Both the position numbers and the translations under genes were made by a program. 5,003 bases of DNA from K189A clade bacterium (GTDB lineage Bacteria > Pseudomonadota > Gammaproteobacteria > Pseudomonadales > Azotimanducaceae), in assembly GCA_007571095.1 (NCBI GenBank), contig RKSB01000037.1:1-5003 (forward strand), read 5' to 3'. The notes under the pieces were generated by a model, which had not been told where the DNA came from, did no database searches, and saw nothing but the letters and a program-made list of their open reading frames with translations. Positions 1 through 5,003 of this stretch are shown here, piece by piece; position 1 is the first letter of the stretch; each line of letters opens with the position of its first letter.

Positions 1-43
1 CTCGCTTGGAGAATAAGCCTTGAGAGTAAGCCCTGGCCAGATA

Positions 44-823
44 TCAGGATGTCTTGAGTTCCATTCTGTACTCAAAGAACTCGGGGTTGTAGAAAACCTC
101 GAGATAATCCACCAACTCCGCCTTCTGGTTGTAAGAAAAGCGTTCGATAGAGGTCAGGGGCCTGCCCTCTGGAACGCCCAGATAGCTGGCGGCGGCACCG
201 GAGGCTGCGACCCCTTTGATGGCCTGATGGATTTCAGACAAAACCACGCCGGCATCCCGAAATATCTCCAACCGTGCCTTTTGCTCAAAAAGTGCCTTGT
301 CGGCAGGTACATTGTCGATATTCGTCCAGCTCTCGTAATAGCCAAAGACGCACTCCTGCTGACTGCGAACTCTCAAGGTATAAAGCAGAGGAGAGCGAGT
401 CTGGTAAAGATTGCAGATGCTTTCAGGCGGTGGCCTTCGGTCTATTTCAATGACTCGAACACGCGTACTGCGCCCCATTTGTTCGAGACTCTCCAGCATA
501 CCTATCAGAGGTGCTCGCACAGGTTCACTCAGCGGCGGCGAATAGGAAACGATGGAACCAACGCCTCGACGTCTCTGTATAAAGCCCTCGGCAGCCAGTT
601 CGTCCATGGCACGTTTGACGGTTACGCGTGAAATGCCGGCAGCTTCGCCTATGTCCTGCTCGGTTGGCAGCCGGCCACCCAGCGGCACTCGGCCGCTCTG
701 GATGACTCGCCGAAGCATGTGGTGCAACTTGTAGTAAAGCGGCAGAGGGCCTGGCTGAGTCAAAGCGCGTAGCTGCTCCTCGCTAAACAGGGATTGAGCC
801 CTGATTCTGTCAACTCTTGGCAT
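44..823 (-). CDS. GntR-family transcriptional regulator, HutC/FarR (UTRA) type
   Basis: This is a cytoplasmic DNA-binding repressor or activator of 259 residues, the usual size for the HutC subfamily. Residues about 27-92 form the GntR winged helix: the run LPLYYKLHHMLRRVIQSG, then LGGRLPTEQDIG, then the recognition helix region GISRVTVKRAMDELAAEGFI and the wing RRRGVGSIV. Residues about 103-250 match a UTRA ligand-binding domain, including YESWTNIDNVPAD and a C-terminal VDYLEVFYNPEFFEYRME, the conserved end of such domains. The start at 823 is chosen because an AAAAGGGG ribosome binding site lies 7 bases upstream. Upstream in-frame starts (ATG at 910, TTG at 913) would add about 30 residues without an RBS and outside the family domain. 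It is divergent from the sugar dehydrogenase gene. UTRA domains bind small molecules such as sugar phosphates, amino acids or fatty acids; the ligand here cannot be read from sequence. Confidence 0.93.
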   Translation of the reverse strand: MPRVDRIRAQSLFSEEQLRALTQPGPLPLYYKLHHMLRRVIQSGRVPLGGRLPTEQDIGEAAGISRVTVKRAMDELAAEGFIQRRRGVGSIVSYSPPLSEPVRAPLIGMLESLEQMGRSTRVRVIEIDRRPPPESICNLYQTRSPLLYTLRVRSQQECVFGYYESWTNIDNVPADKALFEQKARLEIFRDAGVVLSEIHQAIKGVAASGAAASYLGVPEGRPLTSIERFSYNQKAELVDYLEVFYNPEFFEYRMELKTS

Positions 824-830
824 GACAGAT

Positions 831-838
831 CCCCTTTT
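831..838 (-). promoter_or_regulatory. Ribosome binding site of the GntR regulator
   Basis: On the minus strand the sequence AAAAGGGG precedes the ATG at 823 with a 7-base spacer (ATCTGTC). It is the only good Shine-Dalgarno sequence near the candidate starts and decides the start of the GntR gene in favour of 823. Confidence 0.7.
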
Positions 839-856
839 GAATTTGAGTATAAATTC
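839..856 (-). promoter_or_regulatory. Inverted repeat over a probable -10 of the GntR gene (candidate autoregulatory operator)
   Basis: The 18 bases are GAATTT-gagtat-AAATTC on the plus strand, two perfect 6-base arms around a 6-base spacer. On the minus strand the spacer and arm edge read TATACT (851 to 846), a fair -10 hexamer about 22 bases upstream of the ATG at 823. I see no good -35 at 17 bases. A palindrome over a promoter, just upstream of a GntR gene, is the usual place for an autoregulatory operator of this family. It does not match the common HutC consensus GT-N-TA-N-AC exactly, so the operator role is inference. Confidence 0.4.
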
Positions 857-957
857 TGACAATGAACTCTGCTTAAAGCCTCTACAATACAGGGAATCGA
901 ACAGGCTCATCAAATGAACAGCCAGAATGCTTGAAAAAATCGTAAATATTCAGGAGG

Positions 958-969
958 CTTTGCGCAAAG
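958..969. promoter_or_regulatory. Perfect 12-bp palindrome in the divergent intergenic region
   Basis: CTTTGCGCAAAG is fully self-complementary and lies about 150 bases upstream of the dehydrogenase start. It could be a protein binding site. No partner copy was seen in the window, so a role is only inferred. Confidence 0.2.
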
Positions 970-1121
970 GTCTGGCTGGCTTCACGGCTCTAACTGCTTC
1001 ATGCATAAGGTTTTGAGCCGCACCCTTTCTCCTTCACCGAAAGAAGTTCTGCGAATTGCTCTTGTCAAATGCCTTCACTTCATCATCAACCAGCAAGCAG
1101 GCTCGCCTGCGTTTTTCCTGA

Positions 1122-2351
1122 ATGCCAGCTTTTACCTCTAAACTGACAGGCCATCGAAGTCGAGTGAGAAAGCACCGGCAGGGGCAAAAGAAGCCCGAAT
1201 CTTTTCGCGCTTCTATCGCTTGTGTCTGCCTTGTGCTGTCCGTGCTCTCAGAATTGGCAGGGGCGAACACAAATGCCGACCAGAGCATCCTTGTAAACAC
1301 CGAAAAGCACAAGCTGCGTGTGCAGATTCTTACACGCGAGTTGGAGTATCCCTGGTCACTGGCATTTCTTCCTGACGGTCGAATGCTTGTCACCGAGCGA
1401 GCAGGTCGGTTGCGCTATGTCATGGCCAATGGTGTGCTTGATCCAAAGCCGATCAGCGGCCTGCCTGCCGCCATGGTAGAAGCCGGACAGGGCGGGCTAC
1501 ACGATGTCGCACTGCATCCCGAATTCCTGCATAACCGTCTGGTGTACATCGCCTACGCCGGCCGAGAGGGTAGCGGTGTCGGAACAGAACTTGCTCGCGG
1601 GCAACTGAAGGGCCACCGGCTGGTGAACACAGAGGTACTCTTTCGGGCTTTGCCAAAATCTCGTGGAGGCCAGCACTTCGGCGGACGAATAGTATTTGAC
1701 GGACGCGGCCATGTCTTTCTGACGCTTGGCGACCGAGGCGAGCGGCAACGTGCACAGGATCTCGCTGACCATGCCGGTTCTGTCATTCGCCTGACGCAGG
1801 ATGGCAGAGTGCCGAAGAATAACCCCTTCGTCGGCCTGCCCGGTACTCGACCCGAGATCTTTTCTCTGGGTAACCGCAATGTACAGGGCGCGGCCCTTCA
1901 CCCCGAAACAGGCGAACTGTGGACTCATGAGCATGGACCACAGGGAGGCGATGAGGTCAACATCATTCGGGCTGGTGTCAACTATGGCTGGCCGATCATC
2001 ACTCATGGCAGGAACTATGGCACCGGCACTCGCATCGGCGAAGGCACACATCGAAAGGATATGGCATCACCACTTCATCAGTGGACACCCAGCATCGCAC
2101 CGTCGGGAATGGCCTTCTATGAGGGCAGTCGCTTTGCCGGCTGGCGAGGCAGCCTGCTGGTCGGAGCACTGAAATATCAGTTGCTGACGCGTCTTGAATT
2201 CGATGGAGAACGCTGGGTTCACGAGGAGCGAATGCTCGCCGGTGTCCTCGGGCGCATTCGAGACGTTCGAGTCGGCCCGAACGGATTCGTCTACCTGCTC
2301 AGCGATTCACCCAGAGGCGTCCTCGCACGTCTTGAGCCAGTCGAAGATTGA
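1122..2351 (+). CDS. Exported PQQ-dependent sugar dehydrogenase (glucose/sorbosone dehydrogenase family)
   Basis: A 409-residue six-bladed beta-propeller enzyme of the soluble aldose sugar dehydrogenase type, expected to oxidise an aldose or polyol-derived substrate in the periplasm using PQQ and calcium. Residues 1-48 look like a Sec signal with a long basic N-region (RVRKHRQGQKK), a hydrophobic core about 32-43 and a likely cut after LAGA; no twin-arginine motif and no lipobox. Family blocks appear in order: YPWSLAFLPDGRMLVTERAG (77-96), GQGGLHDVALHPEF (122-135), GGQHFGGRIVFD (182-193), TLGDRG (201-206), SLGNRNVQGAALHPETGELW (248-267), EHGPQGGDEVN (270-280) and NYGWP (287-291). By comparison with soluble glucose dehydrogenase (His144, Arg228, Asn229), the catalytic base would be His185 and PQQ contacts Arg252 and Asn253. 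The mature part has no cysteine. An in-frame stop abuts the ATG at 1122. No clear RBS is seen, so a GTG at 1164 is an alternative start that would still keep the signal. The last 87 bases belong to a tandem duplication. Substrate is not assignable. Confidence 0.93.
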   Translation: MPAFTSKLTGHRSRVRKHRQGQKKPESFRASIACVCLVLSVLSELAGANTNADQSILVNTEKHKLRVQILTRELEYPWSLAFLPDGRMLVTERAGRLRYVMANGVLDPKPISGLPAAMVEAGQGGLHDVALHPEFLHNRLVYIAYAGREGSGVGTELARGQLKGHRLVNTEVLFRALPKSRGGQHFGGRIVFDGRGHVFLTLGDRGERQRAQDLADHAGSVIRLTQDGRVPKNNPFVGLPGTRPEIFSLGNRNVQGAALHPETGELWTHEHGPQGGDEVNIIRAGVNYGWPIITHGRNYGTGTRIGEGTHRKDMASPLHQWTPSIAPSGMAFYEGSRFAGWRGSLLVGALKYQLLTRLEFDGERWVHEERMLAGVLGRIRDVRVGPNGFVYLLSDSPRGVLARLEPVED

Positions 2352-2510
2352 AGATTAAGGAGAACAACAAGGCTTCTTCGCCCCAAGGTTAGAGTCGATC
2401 CGAACGGATTCGTCTATCTGCTCAGCGATTCACCCAGAGGCGTCCTCGCACATCTTGAGCCAGTCGAAGATTACAGATTAAGGAGGACAACAAGGCTTCT
2501 TCCCCCAGAG
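2265..2510 (+). repeat. Tandem duplication, two 123-bp units, covering the 3' end of the dehydrogenase gene
   Basis: Unit 1 is 2265-2387 and unit 2 is 2388-2510, directly abutting and gap-free. By eye they differ at about 10 of 123 positions (about 92% identity). Unit 1 holds the last 28 codons of the dehydrogenase (from VRVGPNGFVYLL), its TGA stop and 36 bases downstream. Unit 2 encodes VRVDPNGFVYLLSDSPRG and onward to EPVED, but the stop is replaced by TAC, so its frame runs on to a TAA at 2550-2552. As 123 is divisible by three, the reading frame is the same in both units. Both units also contain a purine-rich stretch ATTAAGGAG. Within the coding part, unit 2 has two silent and two replacement differences (Gly to Asp, Arg to His). 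Unit 2 is best read as a non-translated remnant after the true stop. Confidence 0.92.
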
Positions 2511-2547
2511 GTTCGATGGCGACGGCGAAAACAACATCTGTCTGCTC

Positions 2548-2553
2548 TATAAT
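2548..2553 (+). promoter_or_regulatory. Candidate -10 element (TATAAT) for the VOC-DUF1838 pair
   Basis: A perfect TATAAT lies 41 bases upstream of the ATG at 2595, a fitting distance for a short leader. The sequence 16-18 bases further upstream is A-rich but does not resemble TTGACA, and no extended -10 TG is present, so the promoter is tentative. Its existence would make the pair independent of the dehydrogenase gene. Confidence 0.35.
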
Positions 2554-2594
2554 GCGAACCATCAGGCGATGAATTCAACAAAACAGGCACAGGA

Positions 2595-3503
2595 ATGTCG
2601 TCAAACCGGAGTGCTGACCTGCCCATGCTGGGCCCCTTGCTCTTCGCCACTATTCGGTGCAACGCCGCCGATCAAGTGGCGGCAGCCTATTGTCGCCACC
2701 TGCATCTGAAAATAAAGTCCAAAGGTCGACTGTCGTCTGAACTCGCCGACCTGATGGCCGCCCCTGAACTGGCGAACACGCCTTGTTACTGGCTTGGCCC
2801 GAAAGCAGGACATGCCTGGTTGCGCATTCTGGAACTGCCGACTGATGAGCCGGTCGTACCACTCAAGCGAAGGGGCTGGATGGCTTTGGAGGTTTCGGTA
2901 TCAAATGTCGACGAGCTGGCCACCCAACTGGCCGAGTCACCCTTTACCGTCATAGGAGAACCGGCGGACCTTGCGTTCAGCAGCTCGATTCGAGCCATGC
3001 AGGTGACAGGGCTCGCAGGTGAGGTACTCTACCTCACCGAGATCAAGGAAGAGATTGCAGAATTTCAGCTGAAACCAGCCGATGCCTTTGTAGACAGGCT
3101 CTTTATTGCTGTACTGGCTGCCGGCGACAGGGGCACAAGCGGAGACTTCTATGCCTCTCTGGGAACCGGTAAGCCGCTGATGACCAACACTCGAATCGGT
3201 GTACTCAACAGGGCGTGGGAGCACAAGAAGGATCACGAATATCCGATCGCCATTGCCTCAATGGCTGGCAGCAGTCTCATTGAGGTTGACCATTTACCGG
3301 AAGCGTGTAAAATCTCAGACGACGAAAAACCGCCTGCCGGAATTGCCAGCATGGGCATGACAGTGGACAAAATAGGCGCGATGGGTTTCAATTGGCAGTC
3401 GCCCCCGAAGTCCGTCAATGAATTTCCCTGGTCTGGATGCCTGGGGGCCTGTGTTCGAGGGCCGGACGGAGAATGGATCGAGTTGGTAGAAAAAGCTGTT
3501 TGA
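2595..3503 (+). CDS. VOC (glyoxalase/extradiol dioxygenase fold) superfamily protein, two modules
   Basis: A 302-residue cytoplasmic protein without signal peptide or membrane segment. It reads as two beta-alpha-beta-beta-beta modules: module 1 about 12-150, from GPLLFATIRC and the helix ADQVAAAYCRHLHL to GWMALEVSVSNVDELATQL and GLAGEVLYLTEI; module 2 about 165-299, from FVDRLFIAVLAAGDRG to YPIAIASMAGSSLIEVD and the closing strand RGPDGEWIELVEK. That ending (Pro-Asp-Gly-X-X-Ile-Glu-Leu-Val-Glu) is the classic last strand of VOC proteins, with Glu296 in the usual metal-ligand position. The His normally expected in the first strand of a metal-binding module is not evident in either half, so the metal site may be altered or absent. 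ATG 2595 is the first in-frame start after a stop at 2550; its upstream AGGA is too close to work as an RBS, and ATG 2625 (residue 11), with GGAG 13 bases upstream, is an alternative that keeps the fold. It precedes the DUF1838 gene by 17 bases. The specific reaction is unknown. Confidence 0.8.
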   Translation: MSSNRSADLPMLGPLLFATIRCNAADQVAAAYCRHLHLKIKSKGRLSSELADLMAAPELANTPCYWLGPKAGHAWLRILELPTDEPVVPLKRRGWMALEVSVSNVDELATQLAESPFTVIGEPADLAFSSSIRAMQVTGLAGEVLYLTEIKEEIAEFQLKPADAFVDRLFIAVLAAGDRGTSGDFYASLGTGKPLMTNTRIGVLNRAWEHKKDHEYPIAIASMAGSSLIEVDHLPEACKISDDEKPPAGIASMGMTVDKIGAMGFNWQSPPKSVNEFPWSGCLGACVRGPDGEWIELVEKAV

Positions 3504-3508
3504 TGAAC

Positions 3509-3514
3509 GGAGGA
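3509..3514 (+). promoter_or_regulatory. Ribosome binding site of the DUF1838 gene
   Basis: GGAGGA stands 6 bases before the ATG at 3521. It decides that start over the in-frame ATG at 3503 (which overlaps the stop of the VOC gene) and over one at 3437 inside the VOC gene. It also lies just after the VOC stop codon, as expected for a second gene in an operon. Confidence 0.8.
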
Positions 3515-3520
3515 AACCTC

Positions 3521-4405
3521 ATGTATCTGAAAAAAATTCTTGGCGGAATGCTGAGTGGATCGTTATTTCTCGTTGCCTTTGGCCTGCAGGCCAGAACTCT
3601 GAACCTGTCGAACGCAGAGGATCAGGTGGCAGCGGACAGAAAGATTCAATGTTCCACCAAGGATGAAAAGCCCGTCTACTACACCTGGAGTGGTGCAGCC
3701 TGGTCGAGGACTCAGGGAACGCCGGACCGCAAACTCTTTCGAGTGGAGGGTATGAATGTTCGCCAATGCATAAGCGTCGAGGACAGAGTCAGAGGAACCG
3801 GCTGGCGAATAGTCAGCCGTGAGATCATGCTTTACCTCGACCCCGAAACCGAAGAAGTCCTGGAAACCTGGGACAACCCCTGGACCGGCGAGACGGTTGA
3901 TGTCATTCATGTTACCAATGATCCGGTCAACAGCAGATCGGCCAACTTCGCCATAAGCGAAGACGGCAAGGTGAGGACCTCTCCGATAAGAATCGAAGGC
4001 GACAAGTTCTTTCTCGACTTTGTCATTCCCCTCTTTTATACCAATCCTCTGGCCGGTGATTACCAGAAATATGTCGGCAATTATTACCATGCCGTCGAAA
4101 TTTTTAACTTCTCCGGCGATGTCAAGGAATTGCTTGACGACAGGACAGACAGCGTCTCGCCGACCATCGCCTGGGTGAGAGTAGCACCTTGGCTTCCCTG
4201 GATGGGAATGGGGGGTCGGGAAGGCTTGATGTACTTCAGTGCAACCGGACAAAAACTTTCTGGCTGGCGGCAGATGCCCGATGTGCTGAAAAGGGAAATT
4301 AACAGAAACTACAGGGAATACCGCAACCCGCCACCGGCAGACGACAAAAGACGTAACCAGACCAGCTGGACCTTCTTCAAACAGGTCATTGAAAGCCGGA
4401 AGTAG
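3521..4405 (+). CDS. Exported DUF1838 family protein
   Basis: A 294-residue protein with a clear Sec signal: MYLKK, a hydrophobic core ILGGMLSGSLFLVAFGL and a likely cut after LQA (residue 24). The mature part matches my knowledge of DUF1838: LNLSNAEDQVAADRKIQCS (27-45), PVYYTWSGAAWSR (51-63), LFRVEGMNVRQC (72-83), then the signature LYLDPETEEVLETWDNPWTG (104-123) and VIHVTNDPVN (128-137), and near the end WVRVAPWLPWMGMGGREGLM (218-237), the segment GQKLSGWRQMPDVL and TSWTFFKQ (281-288). Length is normal and the domain is complete. Two cysteines remain in the mature protein (Cys45, Cys83), which could form a disulfide in the periplasm. The family has no established function that I know of; its many conserved Trp, Asp and Asn residues suggest binding or catalysis on a small or carbohydrate-like ligand, but that is speculation. 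It follows the VOC gene by 17 bases, so the two are probably co-transcribed. Confidence 0.88.
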   Translation: MYLKKILGGMLSGSLFLVAFGLQARTLNLSNAEDQVAADRKIQCSTKDEKPVYYTWSGAAWSRTQGTPDRKLFRVEGMNVRQCISVEDRVRGTGWRIVSREIMLYLDPETEEVLETWDNPWTGETVDVIHVTNDPVNSRSANFAISEDGKVRTSPIRIEGDKFFLDFVIPLFYTNPLAGDYQKYVGNYYHAVEIFNFSGDVKELLDDRTDSVSPTIAWVRVAPWLPWMGMGGREGLMYFSATGQKLSGWRQMPDVLKREINRNYREYRNPPPADDKRRNQTSWTFFKQVIESRK

Positions 4406-4441
4406 CCGAAAAAAGAAATTTGGCGGCTCTTTTGAGTCGCC
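4404..4441. terminator. Hairpin(s) after the DUF1838 gene, candidate terminator
   Basis: Two competing structures start at the stop codon. One pairs AGCCG (4404-4408) with CGGCT (4424-4428), followed by CTTTT (4429-4433), a short U-tract for plus-strand transcripts. The other pairs GGCGGCTC (4422-4429) with GAGTCGCC (4434-4441) across a TTTT loop: 8 pairs with one G-U on the plus strand, but no T run after it. Read on the minus strand that hairpin has one mismatch and is followed by AAATTTCTTTTTT, which could stop transcripts coming from the minus-strand gene at the right edge. Neither is a textbook terminator. Confidence 0.4.
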
Positions 4442-4760
4442 CGAGAAAAGGGAAAGAGGCCAAAACCGACTCCGTTCGGTGCTTGTTTCTTTGCAATCAC
4501 CTGTTTGCCATTGGTGAGTGCCAGGCTCACTCTTCTTCATTAACCGACCAAGTCAAAAAAGCTTTCTCTCGTCTACCAGCCCTTGGAAGCCGAGCGAAAG
4601 CAGAAGACCGGGTCTGTGTGCCTGAGTGCCGGCAACAAAAGAGCCAGGTGGATTCCTCAGGCAGGCACAAGGCCAGATAGCGAAAGTCTTTTGAAGTTCC
4701 CGAGGAGGTTCGATGCCAAAGAAGGCTTCGCTTGGGAAAGAGCGGGCGAATGCTCGATCA
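4442..4760. other. Intergenic region without a convincing gene
   Basis: About 320 bases between two convergent genes. Plus-strand open frames here rely on TTG starts, overlap each other and have unusual compositions; none is recognisable. A small hairpin ACCGA/TCGGT (4465-4469 with 4476-4480) is followed by a T-rich run and could aid termination on the plus strand. Another weak hairpin pairs GTGAG with CTCAC around 4514-4530. A 21-codon frame (ATG 4713 to TGA 4778) is preceded by GGAGG with a 4-base spacer; it is reported as a finding, not a gene. Confidence 0.5.
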
Positions 4761-5003
4761 CTAACCCAGAATCAGTGAGATGACGGCGATGACCAGAGCG
4801 ATTAAGGTGAAAATCAGACCGATCATCCACTTCACCATGCTGAATTTGACATCAGCTACACTGGATTTGACCTCAGCTATCTCCTTGACGAATCGAGTAA
4901 CGAGTCGAACCTCGAGTTTCTGAATATCCGACTTGACTTCGTCTATCTTCTCCCAAAGTTCTTTTACCTTCGCCTCAAGTTCTGCTTTGGTGGCGAGTTG
5001 CTG
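4761..5003 (-). CDS. Coiled-coil membrane-anchored protein, DUF1640-like (partial, N-terminus beyond the window)
   Basis: The minus strand is open from the window edge to a TAG at 4763-4761, giving the last 80 residues. It begins QQLATKAELEAKVKELWEKI, continues with heptad-like charged sequence (DEVKSDIQKLEVRLVTRFVK, EIAEVKSSVADVKFS, about residues 7-55), and ends in a strongly hydrophobic segment of about 22 residues (WMIGLIFTLIALVIAVISLI, about 59-78) followed by only two residues. This is the layout of bacterial DUF1640 (CCDC90-like) proteins, whose LATK-x-x-LE motif, coiled coil and C-terminal transmembrane anchor it shares. The bulk of the protein would face the cytoplasm or periplasm with a tail anchor in the inner membrane. 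The role is not known. It is convergent with the DUF1838 gene. The start codon is not in the window, so full length and N-terminal domain cannot be judged. Confidence 0.8.
   Translation of the reverse strand, partial: QQLATKAELEAKVKELWEKIDEVKSDIQKLEVRLVTRFVKEIAEVKSSVADVKFSMVKWMIGLIFTLIALVIAVISLILG

Larger units (their letters stand above)
824..1121. other. Divergent intergenic region between GntR regulator and sugar dehydrogenase
   Basis: Besides the RBS and palindrome beside the GntR gene, this region holds a TACAAT hexamer on the plus strand at 883-888 (no matching -35) and a perfect 12-base palindrome CTTTGCGCAAAG at 958-969. The plus-strand promoter of the dehydrogenase must lie here, but I cannot place it with confidence. 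Short open frames occur on the plus strand (927-1016, 29 codons; 1001-1141, 46 codons); neither has a well-placed RBS or recognisable product. Confidence 0.5.

Noticed and set aside
20..631. Plus-strand open frame of 203 codons opposite the GntR gene
   Set aside because: The minus strand encodes a complete GntR/UTRA protein; the plus-strand translation has no family features.
910..913. Upstream start (ATG 910 / TTG 913) for the GntR gene
   Set aside because: No RBS upstream, and the added 30 residues lie outside the GntR domain; ATG 823 has AAAAGGGG at good spacing.
1034..1393. Minus-strand open frame of 119 codons reaching into the divergent region
   Set aside because: Overlaps the signal peptide and first blade of the dehydrogenase in antisense and shows no known features.
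1497..2051. Minus-strand open frame opposite the dehydrogenase
   Set aside because: Mirror frame of a strongly conserved enzyme; no recognisable domain or RBS.
2349..2351. TGA as a selenocysteine codon
   Set aside because: The stop falls where the dehydrogenase family normally ends, no catalytic Cys/Sec is expected there, and no SECIS-like hairpin is apparent directly downstream.
2508..2518. 11-base match GAGGTTCGATG also found at 4705-4715
   Set aside because: A repeated 11-mer is expected by chance in a 5-kb window and the flanks do not match.
3563..4540. Long minus-strand open frame (325 codons) opposite the DUF1838 gene
   Set aside because: It is antisense to a clearly recognisable family protein with signal peptide and RBS; its own translation shows no recognisable domain.
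4420..4783. Two overlapping plus-strand frames (4420-4680 and 4583-4783)
   Set aside because: Both begin with TTG, lack an RBS, overlap each other and encode low-information sequence.

Overview
The window reads as an ordinary chromosomal stretch from a Gram-negative bacterium, most likely a proteobacterium and possibly a gammaproteobacterium. The base composition is moderate, two products carry Sec-type signal peptides, and one product belongs to a PQQ-dependent periplasmic dehydrogenase family. The taxonomic guess is inference from family content only. I see no tRNA, rRNA, CRISPR array, transposase or phage gene.

Layout, left to right. (1) A minus-strand GntR-family regulator of the HutC/UTRA type (823 down to 44) has a good ribosome binding site and a palindrome over its probable -10 element. 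(2) A divergent intergenic region of about 300 bp follows. (3) A plus-strand, exported PQQ-dependent sugar (glucose/sorbosone-type) dehydrogenase spans 1122-2351. (4) The last 87 bp of that gene plus 36 bp downstream are tandemly duplicated as two 123-bp units (2265-2510). The second unit keeps an open frame because the stop codon has become a Tyr codon. (5) A plus-strand pair sits 17 bp apart: a cytoplasmic two-module VOC/glyoxalase-fold protein (2595-3503) and an exported DUF1838 protein (3521-4405). (6) Hairpins follow the pair, then about 320 bp with no convincing gene. (7) The right edge holds the C-terminal 80 residues of a minus-strand coiled-coil, membrane-anchored protein resembling DUF1640 (4761-5003). 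It is cut by the window edge.

How they may work together: the dehydrogenase would oxidise a sugar or polyol in the periplasm and pass electrons to the respiratory chain. The GntR regulator is divergent to it and could control it as well as itself. The VOC-DUF1838 pair looks like an operon, but its chemistry is unknown. I found no clear undescribed defence or mobile system. The most unusual items are the 123-bp tandem duplication at the 3' end of the dehydrogenase gene and the VOC-DUF1838 pairing.
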